From contig NZ_CP109078.1 of NCBI RefSeq assembly GCF_035917455.1, forward strand, positions 8,416,001 to 8,480,000: a DNA stretch of 64,000 bases, in the 5' to 3' direction. The notes below the pieces were generated by a model. The model worked only from the letters and a program-made list of their open reading frames with translations. It did no database searches and was not told the DNA's origin. This document shows positions 40,852 through 52,073 of this stretch, piece by piece. The position numbers were made by a program, and so were the translations under genes. The stretch comes from Micromonospora sp. NBC_01796. Lineage in GTDB: Bacteria > Actinomycetota > Actinomycetes > Mycobacteriales > Micromonosporaceae. The first letter of the stretch is position 1. The number at the start of each line of letters is the position of its first letter.

Positions 40852-42990
40852 CAGTTCGGGCTGGCCCGTCGCGGCTTCGAAGGCCCAGGAGTCGATCTCG
40901 AAGAGGTCGACGCCGGTTGGGCCGGCGAAAGTGAAGTAGACGTCGTGCACGCCGCTCACGCCGTCGAGCTCGGCGGTCACCTCGGCCCATTCGCCGGACG
41001 GTGTGTCGACCGGAATCGTGCCGACCACGGGGCCGGTGAGCTGATCCAGCCGCACCTCGATACGCGCGCCGGCCGCGAGCGCTCGCACCTTTGCCGTCAC
41101 GCTCCGGGCGCCGTTGTCGCCGAAGTCCACCGACGACAGTGCGGTCCAGTCGCCGTTGTCGATGTCGCGTACCACCAGGTTCGGCGCCGCGGCGCCGAAC
41201 TGAGCGGAGCCGCCGTCGACCTTCCGGGTCGAGACACCCTTGCTCCAGCCGAAGGTCTCGGCCTCGAAGACACGGTACGGGTCGAAGTTCCGGACCTGGT
41301 TGACGCCGGCATAGGTGCCGACGACCTGCTGGATCGTGCCATCCGGGTTGAAGGTCAGCTCTTGGATGTGCGGGCTGCGGTACCCCTGGGTGGTGTTCCC
41401 GTTGATGCGTTTGTTCAGCGTCGGAGCATGGTAGGTGAAGTAGTATTTGCCCTCGAACTCGAACACCGACTGGTGGTTGTTGCCACCGGTGCCGGCGCCG
41501 AAGAACTGTGACTGGTTCGGGAACAGCACGCCGGCATAGGTCTCCTTCGGCCAGGACATCGGATCGTCGGAAATCATGTACCCGATCTGGCCGCCGCCGG
41601 GGTAGCCGGGAAGCGGCGTCTGCGGGCCGCCGAAGTCGTTCCCGCCGAAGTGCGAGGAGTACGAGAAGTAGTACCTGCCCTCGCGCTTGAAGACGTGGCC
41701 CGCCTCGAAGGCGACGGGAGCGTCGACCACCGCGGCCGATCCCTCGGTCGAGACCATGTTGTCGCCGAGTTCGATCGCCCGGATGTTCTTCGGGTTGTTG
41801 AAGCGCTCGGCCGGCGGCATGCTCGTCGACGCGGGACCACCGCCGAAGTAGAGGTACGGCTGGCCGTCGTCATCGACGAAGGGAGCCGGGTCGAACTTCC
41901 ACGCGACATCCTCGGCACCGGGAGTACTGCCGTTGATCAGCGTGCTCGTACGCTCGCTGATCCACGGACCGAGCGGCGACCCACCCGTGATCACGTTGCT
42001 GGAGCCGCCGCCGTTGGCGTAGTAGAGGAAGAACTTCTCCTCGCCGTTCACCACCTTCTTGGTCATACCGGGCGCCCACGAGTTGCCGGTGAACGGCGCC
42101 ACCCCGTTCGGGCCCGCGACCTGGATCTCGCCGTGATCCGTCCAGTTCACCAGGTCCGCGGAGGAAATCACCGTGATCTGGTTGATGTCGCCGTAGTTGA
42201 TGCCCGGCGAGACGCCGGTGACGGGGTCGGGAGCGTAGCCCTGGGTGTCATTGGTCAGGTACATGTACACCCGGCCGTCGTGCACGAAGCCGAATCCATC
42301 GGCACCGAACTTGTGCCCGATCAACGGGTTGTGCTCCCCCGGCAGCTTGCCGACGACCTCGATCGTCTTCGACGGCGCCGCCGGTGGCGCGGCGCCGACC
42401 ACCGAGACGTCATCGAGCTTGAAATCCATGAGGTGCAGGTTCGGATCCGAGGACGGGGTGCTCGTCCACGGCGTCTCGAAGAACAGCCGCGCCGTCGAGA
42501 CGTTCTGCGTCGCCGGAATCGTGAACGTTCCGTTGAACTGCGCCCACTGGCCCTTTGTCGCGACCACGCTGACGAGGTTGGTGTAGGTGGCAGCGCCGTA
42601 GTGCATCGTGGCGAAGAACTGCTTGGTCGCCGGCCCGCTCGGGTTCTCGTACTTGATGCGGGCCGTCAGCACGTAGGTCTGCCCCGCCTGCACCTTCCCG
42701 CTCAGGTCCTGCATCGGACCGGATCCGGTCGTGGTCCGGCTGGCGACGAGCGCGGCGCCCTGACCGGAGTAGGCATCCGAGGTCACCGACAGTTGGCCGC
42801 CGTCGGCGGAGTTCCCGTTGTTGACGAACCAGTTGGCCAGGCCCCCCTCGAACCCGCCGTTGACAATGAGATTCGTGTCGGCGGCGTGGACGGGTGCCGT
42901 TTTGGCGAAGATTCCTGCGGCCAGGACCATGCCGACCGTCGCGATCACCGCGATCCCTCCTCGGGTCGCCCGTCGCATGTGTTGTTCCAC
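40564..42990 (-). CDS. Secreted multidomain GH43 glycosidase (CBM4_9-GH43-CBM6-shared C-terminal domain)
   Basis: An 808-aa exported enzyme starting at GTG 42990 with AGGAGG upstream. After a signal peptide (ending HAA) come a CBM4_9-like module (about 38-200, NLIVNGGFEGGLANWF to DDVSVVG), a five-bladed GH43 propeller (about 205-555) with the putative catalytic acids in HNPLIGHKFGADGFGFV, KFDPAPFVDDDGQPYLYF and EAGHVFKREGRYYFSY, a CBM6-like module (about 565-700, FEAETFGWSKG to DSWAFE) and a 95-residue C-terminal domain with two Cys that recurs in the upstream GH43 protein. GH43 members of this shape act on alpha-L-arabinofuranosyl or beta-xylosyl links. It is 135 nt downstream of the larger GH43 gene and likely in one operon. 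Confidence 0.9.
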   Translation of the reverse strand: MEQHMRRATRGGIAVIATVGMVLAAGIFAKTAPVHAADTNLIVNGGFEGGLANWFVNNGNSADGGQLSVTSDAYSGQGAALVASRTTTGSGPMQDLSGKVQAGQTYVLTARIKYENPSGPATKQFFATMHYGAATYTNLVSVVATKGQWAQFNGTFTIPATQNVSTARLFFETPWTSTPSSDPNLHLMDFKLDDVSVVGAAPPAAPSKTIEVVGKLPGEHNPLIGHKFGADGFGFVHDGRVYMYLTNDTQGYAPDPVTGVSPGINYGDINQITVISSADLVNWTDHGEIQVAGPNGVAPFTGNSWAPGMTKKVVNGEEKFFLYYANGGGSSNVITGGSPLGPWISERTSTLINGSTPGAEDVAWKFDPAPFVDDDGQPYLYFGGGPASTSMPPAERFNNPKNIRAIELGDNMVSTEGSAAVVDAPVAFEAGHVFKREGRYYFSYSSHFGGNDFGGPQTPLPGYPGGGQIGYMISDDPMSWPKETYAGVLFPNQSQFFGAGTGGNNHQSVFEFEGKYYFTYHAPTLNKRINGNTTQGYRSPHIQELTFNPDGTIQQVVGTYAGVNQVRNFDPYRVFEAETFGWSKGVSTRKVDGGSAQFGAAAPNLVVRDIDNGDWTALSSVDFGDNGARSVTAKVRALAAGARIEVRLDQLTGPVVGTIPVDTPSGEWAEVTAELDGVSGVHDVYFTFAGPTGVDLFEIDSWAFEAATGQPELPVTVSAQARCLGGRAYVAVQARNDHDGSVGIGLETPYGERSFEGVAPGSNVYQSFNTRAASVPAGSVTVRVTGALGGSDVTTVRTVQHPAITCGE

Positions 42991-43125
42991 GAGACATCCT
43001 CCTTTTCATCTCTGACTGGGTCATCGGTGTACGGAAGACCGTTGGGAATGCGTCCTCGGGCGGCTTCGGATGCGGGTCGGCCGCCGTCACCGGCTCGACC
43101 GGTGAGTCGAGGACTCGCGCCGGGG

Positions 43126-43413
43126 TTATTCGCCGCAGGTGATGGCGGGATGCCGCGCGGTGCGTACGGTCGTCACGTCGCTGCCTCCGACCGCCCCGGT
43201 CACCCGGACCGTCACCGACCCCGCCGGCACGGACGCGGCACGCGTGTTGAACGACTGGTACACGTTCGACCCCGCCGCCACACCCTCGAACGACCGCTCC
43301 CCGTACGGGGTCTCCAGACCGACCCCGACCGGACCGTCATGATCGTTGCGAGCCTGCACCGCCATGTACGCCCTGCCACCCAGGCACCGCGCCTGCGCGT
43401 TGACCGTGACGGG
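43126..43413 (-). repeat. Shared C-terminal domain repeat (copy 2)
   Basis: Second copy of the C-terminal-domain sequence, offset by 2,562 bp from copy 1. Both end in an ITCGE tail, with Cys residues at both ends of the domain that could form a disulfide. Confidence 0.95.
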
Positions 43414-46059
43414 TATCGCCGCGAGCACGCCGAGCCGGGCCAACCGGTAGCTGAGCGCTCGCTCCGGCGCGTCGATCTGGTTCTGGGTACCGAACCGTCC
43501 GGCCCGCGCCGACCTGGCCTGCGCGAGAGCGGACTGCGCCGCGGCCCAGGCATCCGCCGGGTAGTGGCGCCCGTCGAGCGTCCCCGCATATGCGATGGCC
43601 GCGTCGAGGGCGCTGGTGTCCAGCGGCCGGGCCTGCGCGGTCAGCGTGTCGCTGAGCAGGTAATGGTCGAAGTCGACCCGCCCGCCGGTCTCCTGCGTCG
43701 CGTAGTTGAACAGGCCGATCCGGTGACCCATGAAGTGCGCGAGGCTGCCGTCCAGAGTCTGCGGGCCGACACGGCTGCCCAGCCGGGTCCACTCCAGCCC
43801 GTCGAGGCTGTAGTAGAACGTCGTCCACAACTGACCGACCGGCGAGGCGAAGTCGAGATCCGCCTTGACGTGCACCTGGGTCGCGTCACCCAGCGACACC
43901 GTCGTGCCCGGCACGAAGGCCTCCAGCGTCGACTGGTCGAGGTCGACCGCGAAAGGCGAAACCCGGTTGACCACGCCGACCGTGTTGACACCGCCGACGC
44001 GCTTGACCGCCACGTACGAAAATCCGCGGTTGTAGGCGGCCAGACCGGCGACGTCGCCGTTCTTCATCGCGGAGATGTCCATCCTGGTCTCCACCGACTG
44101 CCTCGGCCCGAAGGTCCGCTGCGAGAGCGTGTTGCGTGCCTCCTCGAACCAGGCCAACTCGGCTCGGTTGGACAGTTTCGTGTAGACGTACTGGCCGGTG
44201 ACCACCTTGCCGGTCGTCAGCCGCAGCCATCCGTCCCGGTCGGTGAGCGACCAGTGGCGGTTGTCGGGAGCGTGGTTCCACTCCCACGCCAGGTCCAGCC
44301 GCGATCCGTTGGGGGCGACCTCGGCCTCGGTCGGGTATTCGGTCGTTGACGGCTGCCCGACAATCGAGACGTCGTCGATCAGGTACTCCACGCTCGACGA
44401 CGGCGGCTGCGGGTTCGCCCACGGGGTCTCCACGGCGAACTTGACAGTGCCGAGGTTGGCGGCCGCCGGTACGACGTACCGTCCCGACACCGTCGCCCAC
44501 TGCCCGCTCGGCACGTCCCCGGACGCCATTGTCTGGACGCCGGAACCCCAGTCCGCGGTGAGGTTGAACCGCACGGTGCCCGGACCGGACGTGTACTTGA
44601 TTTTCGCGGAGACGGCGTAGGTCACGCCGTGCTGCAGTCGCCCTCCGAGAGGCTGGGTCGGGCCGGCCCCGTTGAGCGTCCGGTTGCTCACCCGCAGCGC
44701 CGCCGCGCCGGCGGCCGGGTCGGTGGTGTCCAGGCCGAGCGTCGTGCCGAACTGTCCGGCCCACGGCGCGACCGTTCCGGCTTCGTACCCGGAATTGGTC
44801 AGCAGTTCGACGCCGATGAGCGACTCGTCGACATCGGGTGGCTCCGGAATCGTCCACTGCTCGTCCTGGTAGGCCTTCTGCGGCGCGTCGTTGGCGAAGT
44901 CGTCGGAGGCGACGATGCTCCTCTGGCGCTCGAAGACCTCCTCCTGCGGGCTGAGCCTGATCGGCTTGGCGAACACGCCGTTGACCGGCACGACCCCGTT
45001 GGCGCCGAAGGTCGGCCACCCGTCCTGCCAGGTGGCGGGGATGAGTGCCGGGATCCGCCCGGTCGGGAACGTGTCGCGGAAGAACATCCCGTGCCAGTCG
45101 GTCGCGCCGCCGTCGCGGGCGATCGGCACCAGGCTGCCCTGCGCGAAGCCGTTGGAGTTGAGCACCCCGCGCGCCTCGTAGGTGTTCACACCACCGGCGG
45201 AGGTGTAACGCCCGAGCAGCTCCCTGGAGCGAAGCATGACAACCTGGCGTCCCTGCCCGGACGGCCAGGTGATGATCACGGCGTAGTACCAGCCGTCGAT
45301 GTGGTAAAACTGGGCGCCCTCGAACAGACCGCCGATGAACGGCTGCCCCGCGTAGTTGCTCGCCGTGAAGATGTTCGGGTAGTCCTGCTCGATGGCCGTC
45401 AGGCCGGCGTTGAGCCGTACGGCGCTCGTGCCGCCGGATCCGTAGAAGATGTACGGGGTGCCGTCGACGTCGAAGAAGAGGGACGGGTCGTGGAGACCAC
45501 GACCGAGTGGTGTGCGCTGCCAGGCGCCGTCCTCGATGTCGTCCGTGCGGTAGAGGTACGCCCCACCGAGGTTGTTGGTGTTGAAGGCGACGTAGAACAT
45601 GCCGTCGTGGTAGCGCAGCGACGACGCCCACTGACCTTGGCCGTACGAGTTCTGGCCGTTGCGCAGGGAGAACGCGTCGCCGATGTTCGCCCGGTCGAAG
45701 ACGTAGTTGACGATCTCCCAGTTCACGAGATCGTAGGACTTCATGATCGGCGCACCCGGGCTCAGGTGCATGGTCGTGCTGATCATGTAGTAGATGTCCC
45801 GACCCTCGTCGTTCTCGCCGGCCGGTACGCGCTCCACGCTGATGTCCGGCACGTCGGCGTTGATCAGCGGGACCGCGTACGTGCCGGCGCCGGTGTCGGT
45901 GGAGGTGTACGACGATCGGGGCGACCATCCTTCGGCAGCATGCGCCACGGCCGGCGTTGCCACGAGGCTGGCACCGAGCAGGACGCCCACCGTTGCGAGC
46001 GTGCGCAGTGGGCCGGGCCGGCGAGCGTGAACCGTGGCGCCGATCCGTGCCATCACCAT
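43126..46059 (-). CDS. Secreted multidomain GH43 glycosidase with inserted CBM4_9, FIVAR and shared C-terminal domain
   Basis: A 977-aa exported enzyme (start ATG 46059 or 46053, without a clear binding site; the frame extends to 46215 across a likely operator). After the signal peptide (ending AHAA) the GH43 propeller (about 45-345) shows ADVPDISVERVP, GLHDPSLFFDVDGTPYIFYG and GLFEGAQFYHIDGWYYAVI. A CBM4_9-like module (about 390-545) is followed by the concanavalin-like GH43_C2 domain (about 555-755, LDLAWEWNHAPDNRHWSL), so the CBM sits between the propeller and its usual C-terminal sandwich. Then come a FIVAR-like helical segment (about 760-820, ALDAAIAYAGTLDGRHYPADAW) and the 95-residue shared domain. 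Likely an arabinofuranosidase or xylosidase acting on plant cell wall glycans. It leads the GH43-GH43-WxL-DUF916 run. Confidence 0.9.
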   Translation of the reverse strand: MVMARIGATVHARRPGPLRTLATVGVLLGASLVATPAVAHAAEGWSPRSSYTSTDTGAGTYAVPLINADVPDISVERVPAGENDEGRDIYYMISTTMHLSPGAPIMKSYDLVNWEIVNYVFDRANIGDAFSLRNGQNSYGQGQWASSLRYHDGMFYVAFNTNNLGGAYLYRTDDIEDGAWQRTPLGRGLHDPSLFFDVDGTPYIFYGSGGTSAVRLNAGLTAIEQDYPNIFTASNYAGQPFIGGLFEGAQFYHIDGWYYAVIITWPSGQGRQVVMLRSRELLGRYTSAGGVNTYEARGVLNSNGFAQGSLVPIARDGGATDWHGMFFRDTFPTGRIPALIPATWQDGWPTFGANGVVPVNGVFAKPIRLSPQEEVFERQRSIVASDDFANDAPQKAYQDEQWTIPEPPDVDESLIGVELLTNSGYEAGTVAPWAGQFGTTLGLDTTDPAAGAAALRVSNRTLNGAGPTQPLGGRLQHGVTYAVSAKIKYTSGPGTVRFNLTADWGSGVQTMASGDVPSGQWATVSGRYVVPAAANLGTVKFAVETPWANPQPPSSSVEYLIDDVSIVGQPSTTEYPTEAEVAPNGSRLDLAWEWNHAPDNRHWSLTDRDGWLRLTTGKVVTGQYVYTKLSNRAELAWFEEARNTLSQRTFGPRQSVETRMDISAMKNGDVAGLAAYNRGFSYVAVKRVGGVNTVGVVNRVSPFAVDLDQSTLEAFVPGTTVSLGDATQVHVKADLDFASPVGQLWTTFYYSLDGLEWTRLGSRVGPQTLDGSLAHFMGHRIGLFNYATQETGGRVDFDHYLLSDTLTAQARPLDTSALDAAIAYAGTLDGRHYPADAWAAAQSALAQARSARAGRFGTQNQIDAPERALSYRLARLGVLAAIPVTVNAQARCLGGRAYMAVQARNDHDGPVGVGLETPYGERSFEGVAAGSNVYQSFNTRAASVPAGSVTVRVTGAVGGSDVTTVRTARHPAITCGE

Positions 46060-46184
46060 CACGGCACATTGAAGCGCGACATTGGGGCTGTTCAACGATG
46101 ATCTGCGGTGGGGCCTGGGGACATGCGAGCGGATCGACACAGCCAAGGCGAGCTCCAAACGCGAGAGCGGCGTGAAGGCCATCT

Positions 46185-46198
46185 TGTTATCGCTAACA
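46185..46198. promoter_or_regulatory. LacI-type operator upstream of the large GH43 gene
   Basis: TGTTATCGCTAACA, the best palindrome of the set (flanked as TTGTTATCGCTAACAA), 126 bp upstream of the chosen GH43 start. Probably the operator of the GH43-GH43-WxL-DUF916 transcript. Confidence 0.7.
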
Positions 46199-46343
46199 AT
46201 GCCTGTCAAGAGCATCTATGCAACGTGCCCGAAGTATCCCCGTAACACCGCGTACCCATCCACCGGCGACGACGCGCGTTTCCCCACCCGCCGGTGCCGC
46301 CAGGGAACACGGCCGCGCGGTCGCGGTGCAGCCGACTCCAGCG

Positions 46344-47590
46344 TCAGCTGGCCGAGCCGGCTCGGCGTTTGTTGTAGACGTCGAAGGCCACGGCGACGAG
46401 CAGGACGAGTCCCTTCACCACCGACTGCGTCGACTGGTCGACGCCCATCAGCTGCATACCGTTGCTCATGACCGCCATGATCAGGCCGCCGACCATCGCG
46501 CCCACGACGGTACCCACTCCCCCGGTGACCGCCGCGCCACCGATGAAGGCGGCGGCGATCGCGTCGAGCTCGAACATGTTGCCGGCTGCGGGCTGGGCAC
46601 CGTTGGACCGCGACGAGTAGATGACACCGGCCACCGCCGCCAGGAAACCCATGTTGACGAACATCCAGAAGTTGACGGTGCGGACCCTCACTCCCGACAG
46701 CGCCGCCGCGGAGAGGTTGCCGCCGATCGCGTAGACCTGACGACCGAAGACCGTACGACGGGTGAGCAGGCCGTAGACCAGCACGAGGACCGCCAGGACG
46801 ATCAGTACGATCGGCAACCCACGGGCGTGCGCCAACTGCCAGGCGAAGTACATGAGGACCGCCCCGACCACCGCCACCCGGGCAACGAACAGCGGAAACG
46901 ACTCGACGGGCTGCTGGTAGCGGATGCGCGCGACCCGGGTACGGAAACCGCTCACCGCGTACCCGGCCACGGCTACGACGCCGATCAGCAGTGTGAAGGC
47001 GTCGTAGCCCTGCCCGCCGAGCAGTCCGTTGAGGAATCCCGCCGCGACCCGCTGGTACTCGGCCGGGAACGGCGACAGCGAGATGTTGTCGAGCACCCGC
47101 AGGGTCAGACCGCGGAACAGCAACATCCCGGCCAGGGTCACGATGAAGGCCGGGATGCCGGCGTACGCCACCCAGAACCCGTGCCAGGCGCCGACCAGTA
47201 CGCCGACCGCCAGCGCGGCCAAAATGCCGACCCACCACGGAAGGCCCTGCTGGATCACCAGGACGGCGGAGACCGCCCCGGTCAGCGCCACGACCGACCC
47301 GACCGACAGGTCGATATGCCCACCGATGATCAGGATGACCATCCCGATCGCGAGCACCAGGATGTACGAGTACTGCAGGACGATGTTGGTGATGTTCCCC
47401 GGGCTCAGCGACACCCCGTCGGTCAGGATCGCGAAAAACGCCACGATCACGACCAGGGCGACGTAGATCCCGCTCTGCCGCAGGTTGTTCAGCACCAAGG
47501 CCCGCAGGTCGCTCGTCCCGGTGTGCAGCGCGGCGGCCGGCGCGCCGTCCGGAGGCGTCGGACGCTCCGTCGAGGGGGTCTTGATGCTGG

Positions 47591-47594
<4 letters not shown>
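46344..47594 (-). CDS. mmsB: Monosaccharide ABC transporter permease (MmsB/XylH type)
   Basis: A 416-aa integral membrane permease of the CUT2 sugar family. It has the family motifs [17 protein letters not shown] and [19 protein letters not shown], the FNTVGRQVYA-type element ([15 protein letters not shown]) and [21 protein letters not shown] near the end, with about ten to twelve hydrophobic segments. It is longer than RbsC-type permeases, as usual for XylH/MmsB. ATG 47594 overlaps the ATPase stop. It should form a homodimeric channel for the sugar bound by the ChvE-like protein two genes upstream. Confidence 0.93.
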
Positions 47595-49135
<1,541 letters not shown>

Positions 49136-49208
49136 TGTCCTCTGTCCGGTTGGACGCGGTACGCGACGCCGTCGGACTCGGTCATCGTCGCCGAGCCCGA
49201 CGGATGGC

Positions 49209-50351
49209 TTACTTCTTGGCCTGACCCGCGGCGACCTCTTCCGCCGTCCAGTAGCCCGAATCGATCAGGGTGGCCTTGATGTCGTCCTTGTAGACGGTGG
49301 CGATCGGCAGCAGGTACGCCGGGACGACCTTGACACCGTTGTTGTACGTCTGCGTGTCGTTGGCCTGTGGCTGCTTGTCCTGAAGGAACGCCTCGGCGGC
49401 GAGCATGGCCTGGTCGGCCAGCAGACGGGTGTCCTTGAAGACGGTGGAGCTCTGCACGCCGTCGTTGATCAGCTTGATCGAGGCGATCTCCGCGTCCTGG
49501 CCGGTCACCACCGGGATCTTCTTACCCGCGCCGCCGTAGCCGGCGTTCTGTAGGGCGGTGATGATGCCACGGGAGATGCCGTCGTACGGCGACAGGACCC
49601 CGTCGACGCGCGCGCCGTCGTTGTAGCTGGAGGTGAGCAGGTCCTCCATCCGCGTCTGCGCGGTTCCCTGCTGCCAGCGCAGGATGGCCACCTGCTCGAC
49701 AGCGGTCTGGCCCGACTTCACCCGTAGCGTGCCGGCCTCGACGAACGGCTTCAGCGTGTCCATCGCGCCGCCGAAGAAGTACTGGGTGTTGTTGTCGTCG
49801 AGCGAGCCGGCGAAGAGTTCGACGTTCAGCGGGCCCTGGGCCGTACCCTTCGCGCCGTCCCTGGTTTGCAGGCCGAGGCCGACCAGCAGCGCGGTGGCCT
49901 GGGCGACGCCCACCTTGTAGTTGTCGAAGCTGACGTAGAAGTCGACGTTCTTGCTGCCACGGATCAGCCGGTCGTAGGAGATGACGGGAATCTTCGCGTC
50001 GGCGGCGGCCTGCAACTGTCCGCTGAGCGACGTGCCGTCGATCGCCGCGATGATCAGGACGTCCGCGCCCTGGGTGATCATCTGGTCGACCTGCTGCGAC
50101 TGGGTGGGGATGTCGTCGCCGGCGTACTGGAGGTCAACCTTGTAGCCCTTTGCCTCCAGCTTCGACTTCACCGCGTTGCCGTCCGCGATCCACCGCTCCG
50201 AGGTCTGCGTCGGCATCGAGACGCCGATGGTCAGGTCGCCGGGCTTGTCCCCGCCGGTGTCACCGCCGCCGCCCGCACCCTCGCCACTGCACGCTGCCAG
50301 GCTCATCGCCAGCACGGCGCTGCCGAGAGCAACCAGGAACCTTCTGCCCAT
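49209..50351 (-). CDS. chvE: Sugar-binding lipoprotein of an ABC transporter (ChvE type)
   Basis: A 380-aa periplasmic-binding-protein-like lipoprotein. Signal [15 protein letters not shown] contains the lipobox with the modified Cys. The mature part is a type I sugar-binding fold ([82 protein letters not shown]), the pattern of ChvE/XylF-like multiple-monosaccharide binders that take arabinose, galactose or xylose. GAGGAG precedes ATG 50351. A LacI-type operator 61 bp upstream places it in the glycan regulon. The exact ligand is inferred. Confidence 0.9.
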   Translation of the reverse strand: MGRRFLVALGSAVLAMSLAACSGEGAGGGGDTGGDKPGDLTIGVSMPTQTSERWIADGNAVKSKLEAKGYKVDLQYAGDDIPTQSQQVDQMITQGADVLIIAAIDGTSLSGQLQAAADAKIPVISYDRLIRGSKNVDFYVSFDNYKVGVAQATALLVGLGLQTRDGAKGTAQGPLNVELFAGSLDDNNTQYFFGGAMDTLKPFVEAGTLRVKSGQTAVEQVAILRWQQGTAQTRMEDLLTSSYNDGARVDGVLSPYDGISRGIITALQNAGYGGAGKKIPVVTGQDAEIASIKLINDGVQSSTVFKDTRLLADQAMLAAEAFLQDKQPQANDTQTYNNGVKVVPAYLLPIATVYKDDIKATLIDSGYWTAEEVAAGQAKK

Positions 50352-50677
50352 GAGTTTCTCCTCTCTGGACTCGCCCGCCGACTGCCGGGCCGACTGTCGC
50401 CTTCCGGGTAGCGTTAGCGCTCACAAAGTGAACGTCAACACTTGTTCCGAAATACCGGTGTCACGGTCTCGTAACGGAGGTGTCCCGACGAGCAGTGCGC
50501 GGGACTGCCACTCGACCTCGGACCGGACGCGGAAAGCCGCTCACCACCGTCGATGCGGGCCCCGGCCGGTGCCGTCGGCGTCGGTGACCCACCGCCGCCT
50601 GGCCGACCGGCAGTTGGCGGCGACGCGGGGGCCGGTCGAGGACGCGAACGTCGGTGCCGGGCTCCGGCCGCCTGCGA
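50352..50677. other. Promoter region of the ChvE-type transporter and 3' region of lacI-like gene
   Basis: These 326 nt contain the operator at 50412-50425 and otherwise no gene-like sequence. Confidence 0.6.
50412..50425. promoter_or_regulatory. LacI-type operator upstream of the ChvE-type gene
   Basis: CGTTAGCGCTCACA (reverse complement TGTGAGCGCTAACG), one mismatch from the motif TGTGAGCGCTAACA, 61 bp upstream of the binding-protein start and next to the regulator gene. Confidence 0.65.
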
Positions 50678-51685
50678 TCAGCGACGCGGTGGGGCGACGC
50701 TGTCCCGGGAGACCAGGGCCGGGGCGATGGTCTGGCGCAACGCACCGCCGGTGCCCGATTCGATCTGCGCCAGCAGCATCTGCAGACTCGCCCGCGCGAC
50801 CGCGCCGAAGTCCGGCCGGACGGTGGTCAGCGGCGGGATGAAGTACGCGGCCTCCGGCACGTCGTCGAAGCCGACCACGCTGATCTCGTCCGGCACCCGC
50901 CGGCCGAACTCGTGCAACGCCCGCAGCACGCCGAGCGCGAGATGGTCGTTGGCGGTGAAGACCGCGGTGACCTCCGGCATCCGCGCCAGCATCTGCCCAC
51001 ACCGGTAACCCGAGGCCGCGGACCAGTCCCCCGGCAGCAGCGGCGGTGGATCCACCCCGGCGGCCAGCAGTGCCGCCCGCCAGCCGTCGATCCGGCCGAC
51101 ACTGTCGAACCAGTCGGACGGCCCTGAGACGTGCCAGACACTGCGATGCCCGGCGTCGAGCAGGTGCTGGGTCGCCGCTCGGGCACCCGCCACCTGATCG
51201 ACCGTCACCAACGGCACCGGCCGACTCGGGTCACCGTCGACCGTGACCAGCGGAACATCCTTGGGCAGGCGCTCCAGCGCCTCACCCGCCGACTCGACCG
51301 GCGCGATGACCACGATGCCCGCGACCCGGTGCGACAGGTGCCGCTCGACGGCGGCCGAGATGGAACGATGGTCGAGGCTCTGCACGCTGCCCATACTGAC
51401 CGCGAAACCCTCCGCCGCAGCGGTCTGCTCCAACGCGGCCAGCAACGACGCCGGTCCGTAGAGCGTCGTGTTCTGCGCGACCACGCCGATGACCTGCGAT
51501 CGGCCGGTCACCAGGGCACGTGCCGCGCCGTTGGGACGGTAGCCGAGCTGGGCGATTGCCGCTCGCACCCGCAGCCGGGTCTGCTCACGGACGTTGGGGT
51601 GCCCGTTGAGCACCCGCGACACCGTCTGATGTGAGACACCGGCCAGACGAGCAACGTCCGTCATGGCAGGACCGTGGACGGCCAT
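50678..51685 (-). CDS. LacI-family transcriptional regulator
   Basis: A 335-aa repressor-like protein. The N-terminal HTH (about 8-55) is MTDVARLAGVSHQTVSRVLN, followed by the hinge helix RPNGAARALVTGRS; the rest is a sugar-binding core of the periplasmic-binding-protein type (VIGVVAQNTTLYGP, GIVVIAPVES, PLVTVDQVAGARAAT, AVFTANDHLALGVLRAL, ISVVGFDDVPEAAYF). It lies between the sugar ABC transporter and the CBM13-GH43 gene and is the obvious candidate to bind the six TGTKAKCGCTAACA-like sites in this window. ATG 51685 has a GGGGGGAG stretch upstream; ATG 51664 is an alternative. The inducer is probably an arabinose-related sugar. Confidence 0.92.
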   Translation of the reverse strand: MAVHGPAMTDVARLAGVSHQTVSRVLNGHPNVREQTRLRVRAAIAQLGYRPNGAARALVTGRSQVIGVVAQNTTLYGPASLLAALEQTAAAEGFAVSMGSVQSLDHRSISAAVERHLSHRVAGIVVIAPVESAGEALERLPKDVPLVTVDGDPSRPVPLVTVDQVAGARAATQHLLDAGHRSVWHVSGPSDWFDSVGRIDGWRAALLAAGVDPPPLLPGDWSAASGYRCGQMLARMPEVTAVFTANDHLALGVLRALHEFGRRVPDEISVVGFDDVPEAAYFIPPLTTVRPDFGAVARASLQMLLAQIESGTGGALRQTIAPALVSRDSVAPPRR

Positions 51686-52073
51686 TTCGCTCCCCCCACC
51701 ACATCGCCGGCCCGCGGCCCGTCGACGTCGACTGGAGCGGTTCGGCCCGATCCTCCTCGCTCGGTCACCACGCCGGTGCGCAATCCCAGGTGACCAGCGC
51801 TGGATGGCCTGCAGTCTACGTCAGCCAACGGCTCGGACGCGGTACCGCTTTGTCGGATCGGCGAAACGAGGGCACGGTCGCACGGAGCGATCACCGCGCG
51901 CCGGGTACGCAGACGACCGCGTGCGCCCCGCGCACCGTGGCCTGCTCCACGCTCCCGTGGACGGAGCGTGGAGCAGGCCGGCGACAGATACGACGCGGCG
52001 GCACGCCGGCACTCGCCCGGCAGGCACCTGGTTCTCCGCGCCAGCGATCAGATCAATCGCTGCTCAAGTGGTG
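51686..52073. other. Intergenic region with a strong hairpin
   Basis: These 388 nt hold the lacI-like gene's promoter and the 17-bp hairpin at 51939-51979. I see no gene. Confidence 0.6.
51939..51979 (-). terminator. 17-bp perfect hairpin downstream of the broken CBM13-GH43 gene
   Basis: GGCCTGCTCCACGCTCC (51939-51955) pairs perfectly with 51963-51979 around a 7-nt loop. It lies about 95 nt past the stop of the - strand GH43 fragment and upstream of the regulator gene, so it probably separates the two transcripts. No T tract follows. Confidence 0.65.

Noticed and set aside
41650-44349. Long + strand open frame (899 codons) across both GH43 genes
   Set aside because: It is antisense to two well-supported secreted enzymes, Arg/Gly/Val-rich without family motifs, and arises from high GC codon bias.
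46059-46215. Upstream extension of the large GH43 protein to 46215
   Set aside because: It would run through the operator at 46185-46198 and place 52 non-signal-like residues before a good signal peptide.
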